DNA of 64,000 bases from Streptomyces sp. NBC_00377 (GCF_036075115.1 NZ_CP107958.1:4464001-4528000), one strand, 5' to 3'. Positions 15,373-24,470 are shown, numbered from the stretch's first letter. Translations and numbers: made by a program. The notes: generated by a model from the sequence alone, not told the origin.

Positions 15373-17232
15373 ATGTCCCTGGAACGAGAGCGCAGACATG
15401 TCCCCGGTCCACCCACGCCATCGGTGGCGTCCCGCGTCGACGGGCACCGCGCCGGCGACGGCGTGCGCGGTGGTCGTCCGAAGCATCGTGGTCGTCGGTT
15501 GCTCGCGCGTCGGGGTCTGTGGGCGGGTCTCGCCATGGTGGTCGTGGCCGGCTCGGCTGTCGTGGTCAGCCAGGCTTCGGCGGAGCAGAAGACCCTGGAT
15601 CTGAAGAAGTGGTACGTGCTGGTCAACCGCAACAGCGGCAAGGTGCTGGACGACCGCGGCTCCGCCAAGAACGACGGCGCGGCGGTGGTGCAGTGGGCGC
15701 GCCACGGTGGGGCCAACCAGCAGTGGCAGTTCATCGACGCGGGTGACGGGTACTACCGGCTGAAGAACCGGACCTCGGGCAAGGTGCTGGACGACCTCGG
15801 CTGGTCGAAGACCGCCGGCTCCGCCGTCGTGCAGTGGAAAGACGTGAACGGCACCAACCAGCAGTTCAAACTGGCCAAGTCGTCCAACGGCTACGTGCGT
15901 CTGGTCAATCGCTTCAGTGGCATGGCTGTCGGTGTCCGCAGCGCCGCCAAGGCCGACGGGGGCGGCGTCGTCCAGAACCGCGACCGGGGCGGCGCCGATC
16001 AGCAGTGGCAACTCGTCCCGGCCGGGAGTGTCGGCGGCGGCGCCGGTACGCCCACTGCGCCGGCCGGCGGCGTTCCCGCAAGCCCGACTCCGAGCGACAC
16101 GCGACCGTCGCCTTCGTCTTCGTCTTCGTCGCCCGCGGCTGGTGGCAGCAGCTCGGCGAAGCGGTTCATGGGCAGTGACACGGTGCTCATCGGCGGCTCG
16201 ATGTCCGACGCCTCGGCGGCCGCCGCGCCGTTCGACGGGCGCTACGCCTATGTGCACAGCCAGCCCGCGCCCTCGTCGGACTACTACACGGCAGCGAAAT
16301 GCCAGGACGGGTGGTCGGGCTGGTGGGGCTGCTGGAACGGCAGCACCACGGCGCCCGGCACTTACGTGACCTGGCGGGACGACGTGGCGGCCCACGCGAC
16401 GTACAAGGGCAGCTCGCGTCCGCAGAAGATGCTCTGGACCTGGTACTCGTTGCGTGACCTCGGGGATGCGGCAGGCCAGGGCGACGGTCCGGGCGAGGTC
16501 AAGGCCATCAACCGGCTCGACCTGCTCACCCGGTACCTGAACGACTACCGTTTCTTCCTCCAGAAGATCGGCACGTCGCACGACGCGATCGATCTCGAGC
16601 CCGACTTCTGGGGCTACGTCCGGTCGCTCGGCGATCCGCACCAGGTTCCCGCACAGGTCTCGGGCGCGAATCCGAAGGATTGCGGTTCGCAGGAGAACAG
16701 CGCCACCGGACTCGCCCAGTGCCTGATCTCGATGGCGCACAAGTACGCGCCGAACACCGCCGTGGGGATGCACCTTTCCTGCTTCGACTGGGAGACCGAC
16801 ACACAGGCTTGCGTCAAGGACTACGCGAGCCTCGGGGCGAAGAACGCCGACTTCCTGGCCACCGATGTGTCGGACCGCGACGCAGGCTGGTACGCGCAGC
16901 CGGCCCACGGCGGCAGTGACCACTTCTGGACCGGCCAGAAGGCTTCCGCCACGCTGAAGTTCTACAAGACGATGGCCGAGTCCGTGGGCAAGCCGGTGGT
17001 CCTGTGGCAGATCCCCGTGGGCAACATGGCGCAGAACAACACCCTCAACCATTACAAGGACGACAAGGTGGACTGGTTCTTCGCCCACATGGACCAGGTC
17101 GCGAACGCCCACGTCGCCGGCCTGTTCTTCGGTCCGGGGCAGCAGGAACAGACCACGGTCGAGTCCGACGGCGGAAACCTGATCAACAAGACGATCGCCT
17201 ATCACAACTCGGGCGGCACAGCGCTCAAGTAG
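15373..17232 (+). CDS. Secreted RICIN-domain protein with an unassigned hydrolase-like domain
   Basis: The 619-residue precursor has a long Arg-rich N-region and a hydrophobic signal segment (about 50-72, ending SQASA). A RICIN-type beta-trefoil lectin follows (about 78-218) with three QQW/QQF repeats (NQQWQFI, NQQFKLA, DQQWQLV), then a Pro/Ser linker. The C-terminal 350 residues contain AIDLEPDFWGY (Glu at 409), HLSCFDWETD, WQIPVGNM and GLFFGPG. These look like strands of a TIM-barrel hydrolase with Glu409 as a possible catalytic residue. I cannot place it in a known glycoside hydrolase family. A perfect terminator follows. Confidence 0.75.
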   Translation: MSLERERRHVPGPPTPSVASRVDGHRAGDGVRGGRPKHRGRRLLARRGLWAGLAMVVVAGSAVVVSQASAEQKTLDLKKWYVLVNRNSGKVLDDRGSAKNDGAAVVQWARHGGANQQWQFIDAGDGYYRLKNRTSGKVLDDLGWSKTAGSAVVQWKDVNGTNQQFKLAKSSNGYVRLVNRFSGMAVGVRSAAKADGGGVVQNRDRGGADQQWQLVPAGSVGGGAGTPTAPAGGVPASPTPSDTRPSPSSSSSSPAAGGSSSAKRFMGSDTVLIGGSMSDASAAAAPFDGRYAYVHSQPAPSSDYYTAAKCQDGWSGWWGCWNGSTTAPGTYVTWRDDVAAHATYKGSSRPQKMLWTWYSLRDLGDAAGQGDGPGEVKAINRLDLLTRYLNDYRFFLQKIGTSHDAIDLEPDFWGYVRSLGDPHQVPAQVSGANPKDCGSQENSATGLAQCLISMAHKYAPNTAVGMHLSCFDWETDTQACVKDYASLGAKNADFLATDVSDRDAGWYAQPAHGGSDHFWTGQKASATLKFYKTMAESVGKPVVLWQIPVGNMAQNNTLNHYKDDKVDWFFAHMDQVANAHVAGLFFGPGQQEQTTVESDGGNLINKTIAYHNSGGTALK

Positions 17233-17255
17233 CGGTGCAGCACTCCAGTAGGTGA

Positions 17256-17308
17256 AAGATGACGAAAGGCGCCCCCATCTCTCCGGTGGGGGCGCCTTTC
17301 GTCATCTT
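17256..17308. terminator. 22-bp bidirectional terminator
   Basis: 17256-17277 (AAGATGACGAAAGGCGCCCC and two more bases) pairs perfectly with 17287-17308, with a 9-nt loop. It separates the plus-strand hydrolase gene from the minus-strand GH62 relic. Confidence 0.88.
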
Positions 17309-17339
17309 CGTCGGGCTGGGGGCTTCTCCAGGAGGCGGG

Positions 17340-17751
17340 TCAGCGCTTCACGGTGAGGATGCCGGGGCGGTACGGCAGGTTGTCGTAGGAGGTGTTCGGC
17401 AGGGCGTTGGGGGACTTGCCCTGGTAGAGCAACTGTAGGTTGCAGGGGTCGATGGTCATGGTCTGGTCGGGGTTGTTGCGGACCAGGTCGCCGTGGCTGA
17501 TGTCGTTGGTCCAGGTGGCACCGCTGTTGGCCTTGCCCGCGAAGGGGTTGGACTCGGTGGCGGCCTGCGGGGTCCACGAACCGTTCAGGCTGGTGGCGGT
17601 GAAGGAGCGGAAGTAGCGCTGCTCGCTCGCACCGCGAGCCTCGACGATCATCAGGTACTGGTTCTGGCCCTGGACCTTGTAGACCTGCGCGCCATCGAGC
17701 CGTAGGCCGATCCCGAGTAGTTCGACCCGTAGACCAGGTGCTTGCCGGCGT
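17340..17751 (-). pseudogene. GH62 alpha-L-arabinofuranosidase relic with internal deletion
   Basis: Reading the minus strand from 17740, one frame gives NAGKHLVYGSNYSGSAYGSM, matching the early part of GH62 catalytic domains. From about 17690 a different frame gives AQVYKVQGQNQYLMIVEA and continues as a good GH62 C-terminus (FAGKANSGATWTNDISHGDL, then NNPDQTMTIDPCNL) to the stop at 17340. About 130 residues of the middle are missing and the frame changes at the join. No start remains. The enzyme once released arabinose from arabinoxylan; this copy must be inactive. The anti-sigma-like gene ends exactly where the relic begins. Confidence 0.8.
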
Positions 17752-18537
17752 TCACCGGGTCGGGACGAACCCTCCCCGGACCGACGCGGAGCCGCCCGGA
17801 CCCTGTGCGTCGACGCGGTAGCCGTCGCCCGCAGCACTGCGCACGCCGGCGCCGTTGTTGAACTGCACGGCGAACTCATGGTTCCCGGTCGGCACGGTCA
17901 GGCCCGGCTTGAGGACCCAGCGGTAGACCAGCGCGCCGCCGGCCTCCTGGACGGTGACGGTGAAGTCACCACTCGGCAGGGTCTGCCAGGTGCCGGTGTT
18001 CTTCGCCCCGCCGGTCTGCACGATCCGGATCTCGACCGTGAGCGAGGTGAGCGGCTGGGTCGTCCTGAGGACGAGGTTGCTCTGCGTCCAGTAGACGGTG
18101 CTCTTCGGATCCAGCGAGCCGGCCGACCACAGCGGCCCGTCCTGGTTCTCGTCGGCGGTCGGCGAAGGACTGGTGGCAGACGGAGTCGGGCGCGAGCTGC
18201 CCGGGGTGGTGACCGGGGCCGGCGCGACAGGGGTGGGGCGGGCCGGTGTCGGGTGCGGGGAGCTGACGGTCGGGGACGGGGTGGCCGGCGTGGTCACGGT
18301 GGGCGGCGGCGACGGGGTCGCGACGATGGCGGCGACGGCGAGGCCGCCGGTCGTCAGGATGCCGCCGGCGGCGAGCCCGGCGAGGGCGACCCTGGTCCCG
18401 GACCTCGCGAACGGCCGCGCGCGGTGACGGACGGCGGGGCCGGCCATGCCGCGTTCCACCCGGGCCAGCATGCGCGCGCGGTCGGGCCGGTGGGCCTCGG
18501 CGGCCTCGCGCAGCCGACGGTCGATTTGCTCGTTCAC
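17752..18537 (-). CDS. Membrane anti-sigma-like protein with extracytoplasmic beta-rich domain
   Basis: The 261-residue protein starts at a GTG overlapping the sigma-factor stop (GTGA), with GGAGGA upstream. The N-terminal 45 residues (RRLREAAEAHRPDRARMLAR) are cytosolic, a transmembrane helix lies at about 50-72, a Pro/Ser/Thr linker spans about 75-130, and the rest is beta-rich (VYWTQSNLVLRTT, LTSLTVEIRIVQTG). The layout fits a membrane regulator of the coupled SigE-family sigma factor with an outside sensing domain. The zinc anti-sigma HxxxCxxC motif is absent. The C-terminus runs into the GH62 relic, so its original tail may have been altered by that deletion. Confidence 0.7.
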   Translation of the reverse strand: MNEQIDRRLREAAEAHRPDRARMLARVERGMAGPAVRHRARPFARSGTRVALAGLAAGGILTTGGLAVAAIVATPSPPPTVTTPATPSPTVSSPHPTPARPTPVAPAPVTTPGSSRPTPSATSPSPTADENQDGPLWSAGSLDPKSTVYWTQSNLVLRTTQPLTSLTVEIRIVQTGGAKNTGTWQTLPSGDFTVTVQEAGGALVYRWVLKPGLTVPTGNHEFAVQFNNGAGVRSAAGDGYRVDAQGPGGSASVRGGFVPTR

Positions 18538-19064
18538 CGGTTCCTCCTCCCTGGCACCAGGTCCCCGGCCGCTCGTGCGCCCAGTATCCTTTCCAGCTCG
18601 GCCATTCCCTTCGAGGTCTGGCTTTTCACTGTTCCGACCGATATGCCCAGCGCTGCCGCCGTGTCCTTCTCCGACAGGTCGAGGCCGTGTCGCAGCACCA
18701 CGCAGGCACGCTTGCGGAACGGCAGCCGGGCGAGCGCCGCGCGGACGTCCAGCACGGCCGCCATGTCCGGCCCCTCCACCTTCTCGGGGCTGCGGGACCA
18801 GAACAGCGTGATCCGACGTCGTTCCCGCACCGTGCTGCGGATCCGCCCCCGCGCCATGTTGGTCACCACACCGCGGGCGTAGGCGAGGGGGTGGTCGGCC
18901 TGCCGCAACCGGTCCCAGCGCTGCCACAGGGCGACCAGGGCATCCGCCGCGAGGTCGTCCGCCGCATCGGTCTCGCCGGTCAGGAGGTGTGCCAGACGGG
19001 CGAGCTCGGCATAGTGGCGTTCGAAGAATTCGTGGAACTCCGCGGACGCGTCATCGAGGACCAT
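18534..19064 (-). CDS. SigE-family ECF RNA polymerase sigma factor
   Basis: The 176-residue protein shows sigma region 2 (FHEFFERHYAELARLAHLLT and DAADDLAADALVALWQRWDR, about 9-52) and region 4 (LPFRKRACVVLRHGLDLSEK, TAAALGISVGTVKSQTSKGM, about 108-155). This is the actinobacterial SigE-like ECF type. ATG at 19064 was chosen because homology begins there; AAGGAGAG lies somewhat far upstream. The frame is open for 50 more codons upstream but these look non-coding. It is coupled to the anti-sigma-like gene. Its regulon is unknown, but its neighbours suggest envelope or secreted hydrolases. Confidence 0.88.
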   Translation of the reverse strand: MVLDDASAEFHEFFERHYAELARLAHLLTGETDAADDLAADALVALWQRWDRLRQADHPLAYARGVVTNMARGRIRSTVRERRRITLFWSRSPEKVEGPDMAAVLDVRAALARLPFRKRACVVLRHGLDLSEKDTAAALGISVGTVKSQTSKGMAELERILGARAAGDLVPGRRNR

Positions 19065-19747
19065 CCCCCGGTCGCCCTCTCCTTGCCATGATGCGCGATT
19101 TGGTTGCGCGTTTAACAACAACGGGGGGCGCAGCCTAACAGCGCTTGGCCCGGGATTCGAACGGCTGTCGTGCATGGTTGCGGGGCGGTAAAGGCTGACC
19201 GGCGGGCGGGTCAATGCCGGGCGAACCGGACGCCGGTCGGCTGCGCGACGTCCGGCTGCACGGCGGCGCCGTGACCGGTCCGCGCCTGCGCCACGGTTGC
19301 GGCGCGGCGTGCTTCGTTGCCCTCATGCCCGTCCATCCGGCTGGTTCGACTCGGCCTTCCGGCTCCCAGTTGCCGCGGAGGACGAGAAGGTTGCCGCCCC
19401 GGCGCTGTTGTCTCGGCGACCGGTGCACGGTACGAAAGGCTGCTTGTTCACGTGCCAGCCCGGCTCGCAGAGCGGCACGCCGGTCCTTGGCTTCACGGCG
19501 CTGAGTCCAGGCCGTCGACCAGGGTGTGACCGGTGGGACGAAGGTCGTAGAAGCGGAAGCTCTCCGGCAACCCCACCGCTTGGCGAGCCGACGGTGACGG
19601 CGACAATCCCGGCGTCGTCGAGGTGAAAGAGTTCCCGGCTCGCGGCAACCCTTTGCGGGGCCTGTGACCACAAGGGATCGGATCCGGCCAGTTTCGGTGC
19701 CTGGATCCGGGCCTCGGTGAACGGCATGCAAGGAGAACGTCTTCCCC
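19065..19747. other. Gap with relic DNA
   Basis: About 680 bp separate the sigma-factor gene from the GH74 gene. Apart from the integrase-like fragment noted separately (19497-19566) no gene is convincing. AAGGAGAA at 19729-19736 serves the GH74 start. Confidence 0.4.
19497..19566 (-). pseudogene. Tyrosine recombinase fragment
   Basis: The minus strand encodes AVGLPESFRFYDLRPTGHTL followed by VDGLDS. This matches the catalytic box of phage-type integrases (usual form DLRHTGHTLA), with His replaced by Pro. No start, no upstream catalytic domain and no downstream tyrosine are readable, so only a scrap remains. It hints at an old integration event near this locus. Confidence 0.5.
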
Positions 19748-22399
19748 ATGAACAACCCCACGAACGGCGGGCGCCGCGGGCGTCACCGCCGTCGCTGGAC
19801 CGCCACTGCTCTGCTGCTCGGCGTACCCCTCGCCGTCGTGCCGTATCTCCTGTTCGCCCAGGAGGATTCGCAGGCCGCGACGGTCGACGGTGATGCCTAC
19901 TACAGACTGGTCTCCGTGCGCAGCGGCAAGGTGATGGACGTCAACGGCTTCTCCACCGCCGACGGCACCCGTATCCAGCAGTGGACCGACCAGAACACCG
20001 CCAACCAGCAGTGGAAGCTGAAGCCCGCCGGGGACGGCTACTACGAACTGGTGAACCGCAACAGCGGCAAGGTGCTCGGCATAGCGGGCGGTTCGACCGC
20101 CCGGGCGGCCGCCGCCGAGCAGCAGACCGACAGCTCCTCCACCTCCCAGGAGTGGCGGATCGACGATGTGAGCGGTTCCGACGCCGTCACCTTCACCTCC
20201 CGCAGGAGCGGCCAGGTCCTGGACGTCTCCGGAGGCTCCACGGCCCAGGGCGCGCCGATCATCCAATATCCCGGCAGAGGCAGCACCAACCAGCAGTGGA
20301 AGCTGGTGAAGACGGCCGAGACCCAGGCGACCGGGACCGGCGGTGCGCAGACCACGGCCGCGGCCGGACCGTATGTGTGGAAGAACGCCCAGGTGGTGGG
20401 CGGCGGTTACGTCACCGGGCTGGTGTTCAACCAGAAGGAGAAGGGCCTGCTGTACGCGCGCACCGACATGGGCGGCGCCTACCGCTGGGACACCGCGGCC
20501 GAGCAGTGGATCCCGCTGACCGACTGGCTCGGTGAGAAGGACTGGAACCTGCTGGGCATCGACGCGCTGGCCACCGACCCCGTCGCCCCCGACCGGCTCT
20601 ACCTCGCGACGGGCACCTACACCAACGAGTGGGCCGGCAACGGGGCGATCCTGCGCTCCACCGACCGGGGCCGCACCTTCCAGCGCACCGATCTGCCGTT
20701 CAAGCTGGGCGGCAACGAACCCGGCCGCGGGGCGGGCGAACGGCTCGTGATCGACCCCTCGGACCACGGCACCCTGCTGCTGGGCACCCGCAAGAACGGC
20801 CTGTGGCGCAGCACCGACTCCGGCGCGACATGGACGCAGGTCTCCTCGTTCCCCGTCAAGGACGGGGCGAGCAGCGGCGCGGGCATCTCCTTCGTGACGT
20901 ACGGCCCGGCCGGCAGCAACACGGTCTACGTCGGCGTCAACGACAAGGACACCTCCCTGTACCGCTCCACCGACGGCGGCAGCAGCTGGCAGGCCGTTTC
21001 CGGGCGGCCCACCGGCCAGATGCCGCAGCACGGTGTCGTCTCCGGTGACGGTTCGCTGTACCTGACGTACAGCAACGACATCGGCCCCAACGACGCGACG
21101 GCGGGCTCGGTGTGGAAGTACACGCCGTCCGGCGGCACGTGGAAGAACATCTCCCCGTCCCAGGGCAGTTACGGGTTCTCCGGTCTGGCCGTCGACCCGC
21201 AGAAGCCGTCCACGGTGATGGTCACCACCCTCGACCGCTGGTGGCCCGAGGACGAGGTCTACCGGACCACCGACGGCGGCGCGACCTGGAAGGCACTGGC
21301 CGACAAGTCGCAGCGCGACGCCTCCGCCGCTCCATACATCGGTACCGGCATCGGGCACTGGATGACCGCGCTGGCCATCGATCCCTTCGACTCCGGGCAC
21401 GTGCTGTACGGCACCGGCAACGGCATCTGGCGCAGCAAGGACGCGGGCGCCTCCGACAGCGGCGGTACCAGCCACTGGACCGCCGGGGCCCGGGGGCTGG
21501 AGGAGACCTCGCTGGCGGACGCGATCGCCCCTCCCGGCGGCGCCACCGTCATCACCTCCATGGGCGACCAGGGCGGCTTCCGCCACGACTCCCTGACCGA
21601 GGTGCCCGCCGGACGGCTGAAGAACCCGCTGATGAGCAGCAGCACCGACATCGATTTCGCCCAGTCGGCCCCCGCGGTGATGGTCCGCGTCGGCACCGGC
21701 GGCGCGCAGGACGGCGCCTACTCCACCGACGGCGGCAGCAGCTGGAACGGCTTCACGGCAGAGCCGGTGGGCAGCGCGAACAGCGGCCATGTCGCGCTCG
21801 CGGCGGACGGCTCCACCATCGTGTGGACCGAGGACGGCCAGGCCCCGTACCGCTCGACCGACAAGGGAGCGAGCTGGTCGAAGGTCGGCGGCCTGGGCAC
21901 CGACGCCGTGGTCGTCGCCGACCGCTCCTCGGCCAACACCTTCTACTCACTCACGGGCGGCACGCTCCACGCCAGCACCGACGGCGGCGCGACCTTCACC
22001 CCCCGCGCCACCAGCCTGCCCTCCGGCAGGCTCACCGCCGTCCCCGGCATCAACGGGGACCTGTGGATCGCCGGCGGCGGCAACGGGCTGCTGCACTCCA
22101 CCGACGGCGGCCGCACCTTCACCACCCTCACCACGGTGAAGTCCGCCTCCGCCCTCGGCTTCGGCAAGGCCGCACCCGGCACCAACTACCAGGCCCTGTA
22201 CCTGATCGGCACCGTCAACGACGTCACCGGAGTCTTCCGCTCCACCGACAAGGGCGCCACCTGGCTCCGCGTCAACGACAGCGCCCACCAGTGGGGCGCC
22301 ATCGGCAGCCTCGGCATCATCACCGGCGACCCCGACACCTACGGCCGCGTCTACATCGGCACCAACGGACGCGGCCTCCAGTACGGCGACCCGTCCTGA
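19748..22399 (+). CDS. Secreted RICIN-GH74 xyloglucanase-type enzyme
   Basis: The 883-residue precursor has a basic N-terminus and hydrophobic signal segment (about 18-42, then QAAT). A RICIN lectin domain follows (about 45-195, with three NQQW/SQEW repeats), and then a GH74-type double seven-bladed propeller (about 210-880). The propeller shows LVFNQKEKGLLYARTDMGGA at its start, repeated RSTDGG/STDKGA blades, and SMGDQGGFRHD in the middle. The Asp residues in TDMGG and in the GDQGG segment are the likely catalytic pair. GH74 enzymes cut xyloglucan backbones outside the cell. The lectin at the N-terminus, in place of a C-terminal cellulose-binding module, is less common. A terminator follows. 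Confidence 0.9.
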   Translation: MNNPTNGGRRGRHRRRWTATALLLGVPLAVVPYLLFAQEDSQAATVDGDAYYRLVSVRSGKVMDVNGFSTADGTRIQQWTDQNTANQQWKLKPAGDGYYELVNRNSGKVLGIAGGSTARAAAAEQQTDSSSTSQEWRIDDVSGSDAVTFTSRRSGQVLDVSGGSTAQGAPIIQYPGRGSTNQQWKLVKTAETQATGTGGAQTTAAAGPYVWKNAQVVGGGYVTGLVFNQKEKGLLYARTDMGGAYRWDTAAEQWIPLTDWLGEKDWNLLGIDALATDPVAPDRLYLATGTYTNEWAGNGAILRSTDRGRTFQRTDLPFKLGGNEPGRGAGERLVIDPSDHGTLLLGTRKNGLWRSTDSGATWTQVSSFPVKDGASSGAGISFVTYGPAGSNTVYVGVNDKDTSLYRSTDGGSSWQAVSGRPTGQMPQHGVVSGDGSLYLTYSNDIGPNDATAGSVWKYTPSGGTWKNISPSQGSYGFSGLAVDPQKPSTVMVTTLDRWWPEDEVYRTTDGGATWKALADKSQRDASAAPYIGTGIGHWMTALAIDPFDSGHVLYGTGNGIWRSKDAGASDSGGTSHWTAGARGLEETSLADAIAPPGGATVITSMGDQGGFRHDSLTEVPAGRLKNPLMSSSTDIDFAQSAPAVMVRVGTGGAQDGAYSTDGGSSWNGFTAEPVGSANSGHVALAADGSTIVWTEDGQAPYRSTDKGASWSKVGGLGTDAVVVADRSSANTFYSLTGGTLHASTDGGATFTPRATSLPSGRLTAVPGINGDLWIAGGGNGLLHSTDGGRTFTTLTTVKSASALGFGKAAPGTNYQALYLIGTVNDVTGVFRSTDKGATWLRVNDSAHQWGAIGSLGIITGDPDTYGRVYIGTNGRGLQYGDPS

Positions 22400-22412
22400 C
22401 CCAGGCGCCCGA

Positions 22413-22446
22413 GCGGGGCCGCAGCCACAACGGCCTGCGGCCCCGC
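22413..22446 (+). terminator. Terminator after the GH74 gene
   Basis: GCGGGGCCGCAG (22413-22424) and CTGCGGCCCCGC (22435-22446) pair perfectly with a 10-nt loop, 14 bp after the stop. Confidence 0.8.
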
Positions 22447-22610
22447 GGTGGCTGAAGGAGCCCGCTTTGTCCTGTACGAGCTCCTGACGCCGGGCTGTCC
22501 GGACGGCCCCCGCACAGCACGGCGTCCGACTCGCGGCCGACATGGTCCCAGCGAGTGGGACGCCCGGTCCGCCTTCTTCTGTGATAGCTATGCGACTTGC
22601 CTCTGAGGCC

Positions 22611-22874
22611 ATGAACACAGCCTTCATCGCCGCCATTGCCGGCGTGGCTGGCGCCCTGGTGGGAGGGGTGGCCACCGTTACCGCCGCTCGTTCCGCCAGC
22701 CGGGAATCCGTGGGTGCTGCCGCCAAATCAGGAGCTGATGCCTACGGCATGTCCGTTCGCCAGACGCGGATGGACTCGTACCAGGAGTTCACCAAGGCTG
22801 CTCGCCTGTCGGGCGATGTCCTGGAGCCGGTCGCCGGCCGCGCTCACCGGGCCGCCCGTGTGCCGGTGCCGTAG
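22611..22874 (+). CDS. Truncated hypothetical protein with one transmembrane helix
   Basis: The 87-residue frame begins MNTAFIAAIAGVAGALVGGV, like the N-termini of a common actinobacterial family with one membrane helix followed by a long coiled region. After SGDVLEPVAG the sequence becomes Arg/Ala-rich and runs antisense into the 3' end of the YjbR gene. The family is normally longer, so this is probably a gene cut off at about 22840 by a rearrangement. No clear ribosome binding site is seen. Confidence 0.5.
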   Translation: MNTAFIAAIAGVAGALVGGVATVTAARSASRESVGAAAKSGADAYGMSVRQTRMDSYQEFTKAARLSGDVLEPVAGRAHRAARVPVP

Positions 22875-23239
22875 GTGTGCGGGTCGACGGGCCGCTCGGC
22901 CCTGGGCAGGTGGGCGACGACCAGCAGATAGGAGTCCGTGACGAGCTCCTCGACCAGCTTTACGCCGACGCCTTCCCCGCCCTCCAGCGTGATCCAGTGC
23001 TTCTTGTTCATGTGATAGCCCGGGGTGATGTGGCTGTACTGCTCCCGCAGGGCGTGGGCCTCGCCGGGGTCCGCCTTGAGGATCACGACGGGACGCCCCG
23101 GAACCTCGGTCATCAGCATGAACACCTTGCCGCGCACCTTGAAGACCTCCCAGTCGGGGCCGAAGGGATGCTCCAGCCGGGCTCCGGGGAGCTCCTCCGC
23201 GCAGTCGGCGGCGGTCTTGTGCAGGGCCGATCCGTTCAT
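22844..23239 (-). CDS. MmcQ/YjbR-family protein
   Basis: The 131-residue protein matches the MmcQ/YjbR fold: an N-terminal helical part with LEHPFGPDWEVFKVRGKVFM, a middle VVILKADPGEAHALREQY, then GYHMNKKHWITLE and a C-terminal DSYLLVVAHLPRAER. Members resemble DNA-binding folds but have no established function. It is divergent from the AraC gene (132 bp apart) and its 3' end overlaps the truncated plus-strand gene by 31 bp. Confidence 0.85.
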   Translation of the reverse strand: MNGSALHKTAADCAEELPGARLEHPFGPDWEVFKVRGKVFMLMTEVPGRPVVILKADPGEAHALREQYSHITPGYHMNKKHWITLEGGEGVGVKLVEELVTDSYLLVVAHLPRAERPVDPHTYGTGTRAAR

Positions 23240-23371
23240 GGGTGATGAGCCTTCCCAGGTGGTGACGGACTGTGGCGTCGAAGGACGCGGAGGGCGCGCC
23301 GCGCGGACGCGGTGGCACGTCCCATCCTTTCGTCGAAGCCGACCGGAAGACCGGTAGGCTGCGGACATGTG

Positions 23372-24322
23372 ATGGTCGACAAGCGACACTCCGGGCCGAG
23401 CAGGAGCAGGCAGGCCGGACCGGCCGCGGTTCCGCTGTACGGTTTCCAGCCCCCGGTCGGCACTCCCTATGGCCTCGAGGTGAGTACCGTCGAGGACTTC
23501 TTCGCCCAGCACGACAGCTGGCCGTGGAACCCGCCCCGTCCGGGCCGTGCCACCTTCCACTACCTCATCGCGGTCACCGAGGGTGAGCTGCGGCACGACG
23601 TCGACCACGTCACGCGGACCGTCGCCTCCGGCCAGTGGCTGTGGGTGCGTCCCGGGCACGCGCAGTGCTGGCATCCGCCCGGCGCGGCCCGCGGCCCGTT
23701 CATCCTGTTCGAGCCGGACGTGCTGCGGCCCGACCTCGCCCGTCTCCTCGCCCCGCTCACCGCGCACGAGGCCCCTGCGGTGCTGAGCCCGCACCCCGAC
23801 GACGCCGACTGGCTCCAGCAGACGGCACTCCAGCTCCTGGACGAACACCGCGCACTGGGGCGCCGCCCCCTCGACGTCCACCACGCCCTGCGGCGCAGCC
23901 TGCTCGAATCGCTGCTGCTGCGCCTGGCCAACTCCCCCGGCATCCACCCCGTCGGCACGGCAACGGCCGCGGCCGGCACCGACCGTGGCCGTGCCGACAG
24001 GTACGGACGCTTCCTGGACGCCCTGGAGCTGCACTTTCGGGAACTGCACCAAGCCGCGGACTACGCCGAGCTGCTCGGCTGCTCGGTCCGCACCCTCAGC
24101 CGCGCCGCCCGGGACGCCACGGGCAAGGGGGTGCGTGAACTCATCGACGAGCGGCGCCTCCTCGAAGCCCGGCGCCTTCTGGGAGGGGCCCGGTGGGACG
24201 CCCGTGCTGTGGCCGTCCACCTCGGCTTCACCGACCCCGCGAACTTCGGCCGCTTCTTCCGCGACCGCACCGGTCTCACCCCGGCCGCCTTCGCGGCCCG
24301 CGAAGCAAGGACCGGCGCTTGA
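23372..24322 (+). CDS. AraC-family transcription regulator
   Basis: The 316-residue protein has an N-terminal cupin-like sensor domain (about 30-135, with WVRPGHAQCWHPPGAARGPF) and a C-terminal pair of helix-turn-helix motifs (about 225-305): AADYAELLGCSVRTLSRAAR and VAVHLGFTDPANFGRFFRDR. ATG at 23372 was picked as the first start near the conserved part. It may control the divergent YjbR gene or itself. The ligand is unknown. Confidence 0.88.
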   Translation: MVDKRHSGPSRSRQAGPAAVPLYGFQPPVGTPYGLEVSTVEDFFAQHDSWPWNPPRPGRATFHYLIAVTEGELRHDVDHVTRTVASGQWLWVRPGHAQCWHPPGAARGPFILFEPDVLRPDLARLLAPLTAHEAPAVLSPHPDDADWLQQTALQLLDEHRALGRRPLDVHHALRRSLLESLLLRLANSPGIHPVGTATAAAGTDRGRADRYGRFLDALELHFRELHQAADYAELLGCSVRTLSRAARDATGKGVRELIDERRLLEARRLLGGARWDARAVAVHLGFTDPANFGRFFRDRTGLTPAAFAAREARTGA

Positions 24323-24470
24323 CGGAAACGCGGCGGAGACCCTTTGCCCGTCGGGAGGGCCGCGGTTGTCGCCGACGCTCCACCGCTCGTTGAAGGACTT
24401 CTCCCACTCCAGGAGAGTCCTGCTGATCTCCGCGGCGCGCACCGGGGGTGGTCGGTCGTCGTTTCCCGGT

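Noticed and set aside
15001..17205. 734-codon open frame on the minus strand
   Set aside because: It lies antisense to the RICIN hydrolase gene, which has a signal peptide, domain structure and normal codon bias. Long antisense frames are common in very GC-rich DNA and this one has no recognisable domain.
19493..21790. 765-codon minus-strand frame across the GH74 gene
   Set aside because: It is antisense to a clear GH74 enzyme. Only its last part, outside GH74, resembles an integrase and was noted separately as a relic.
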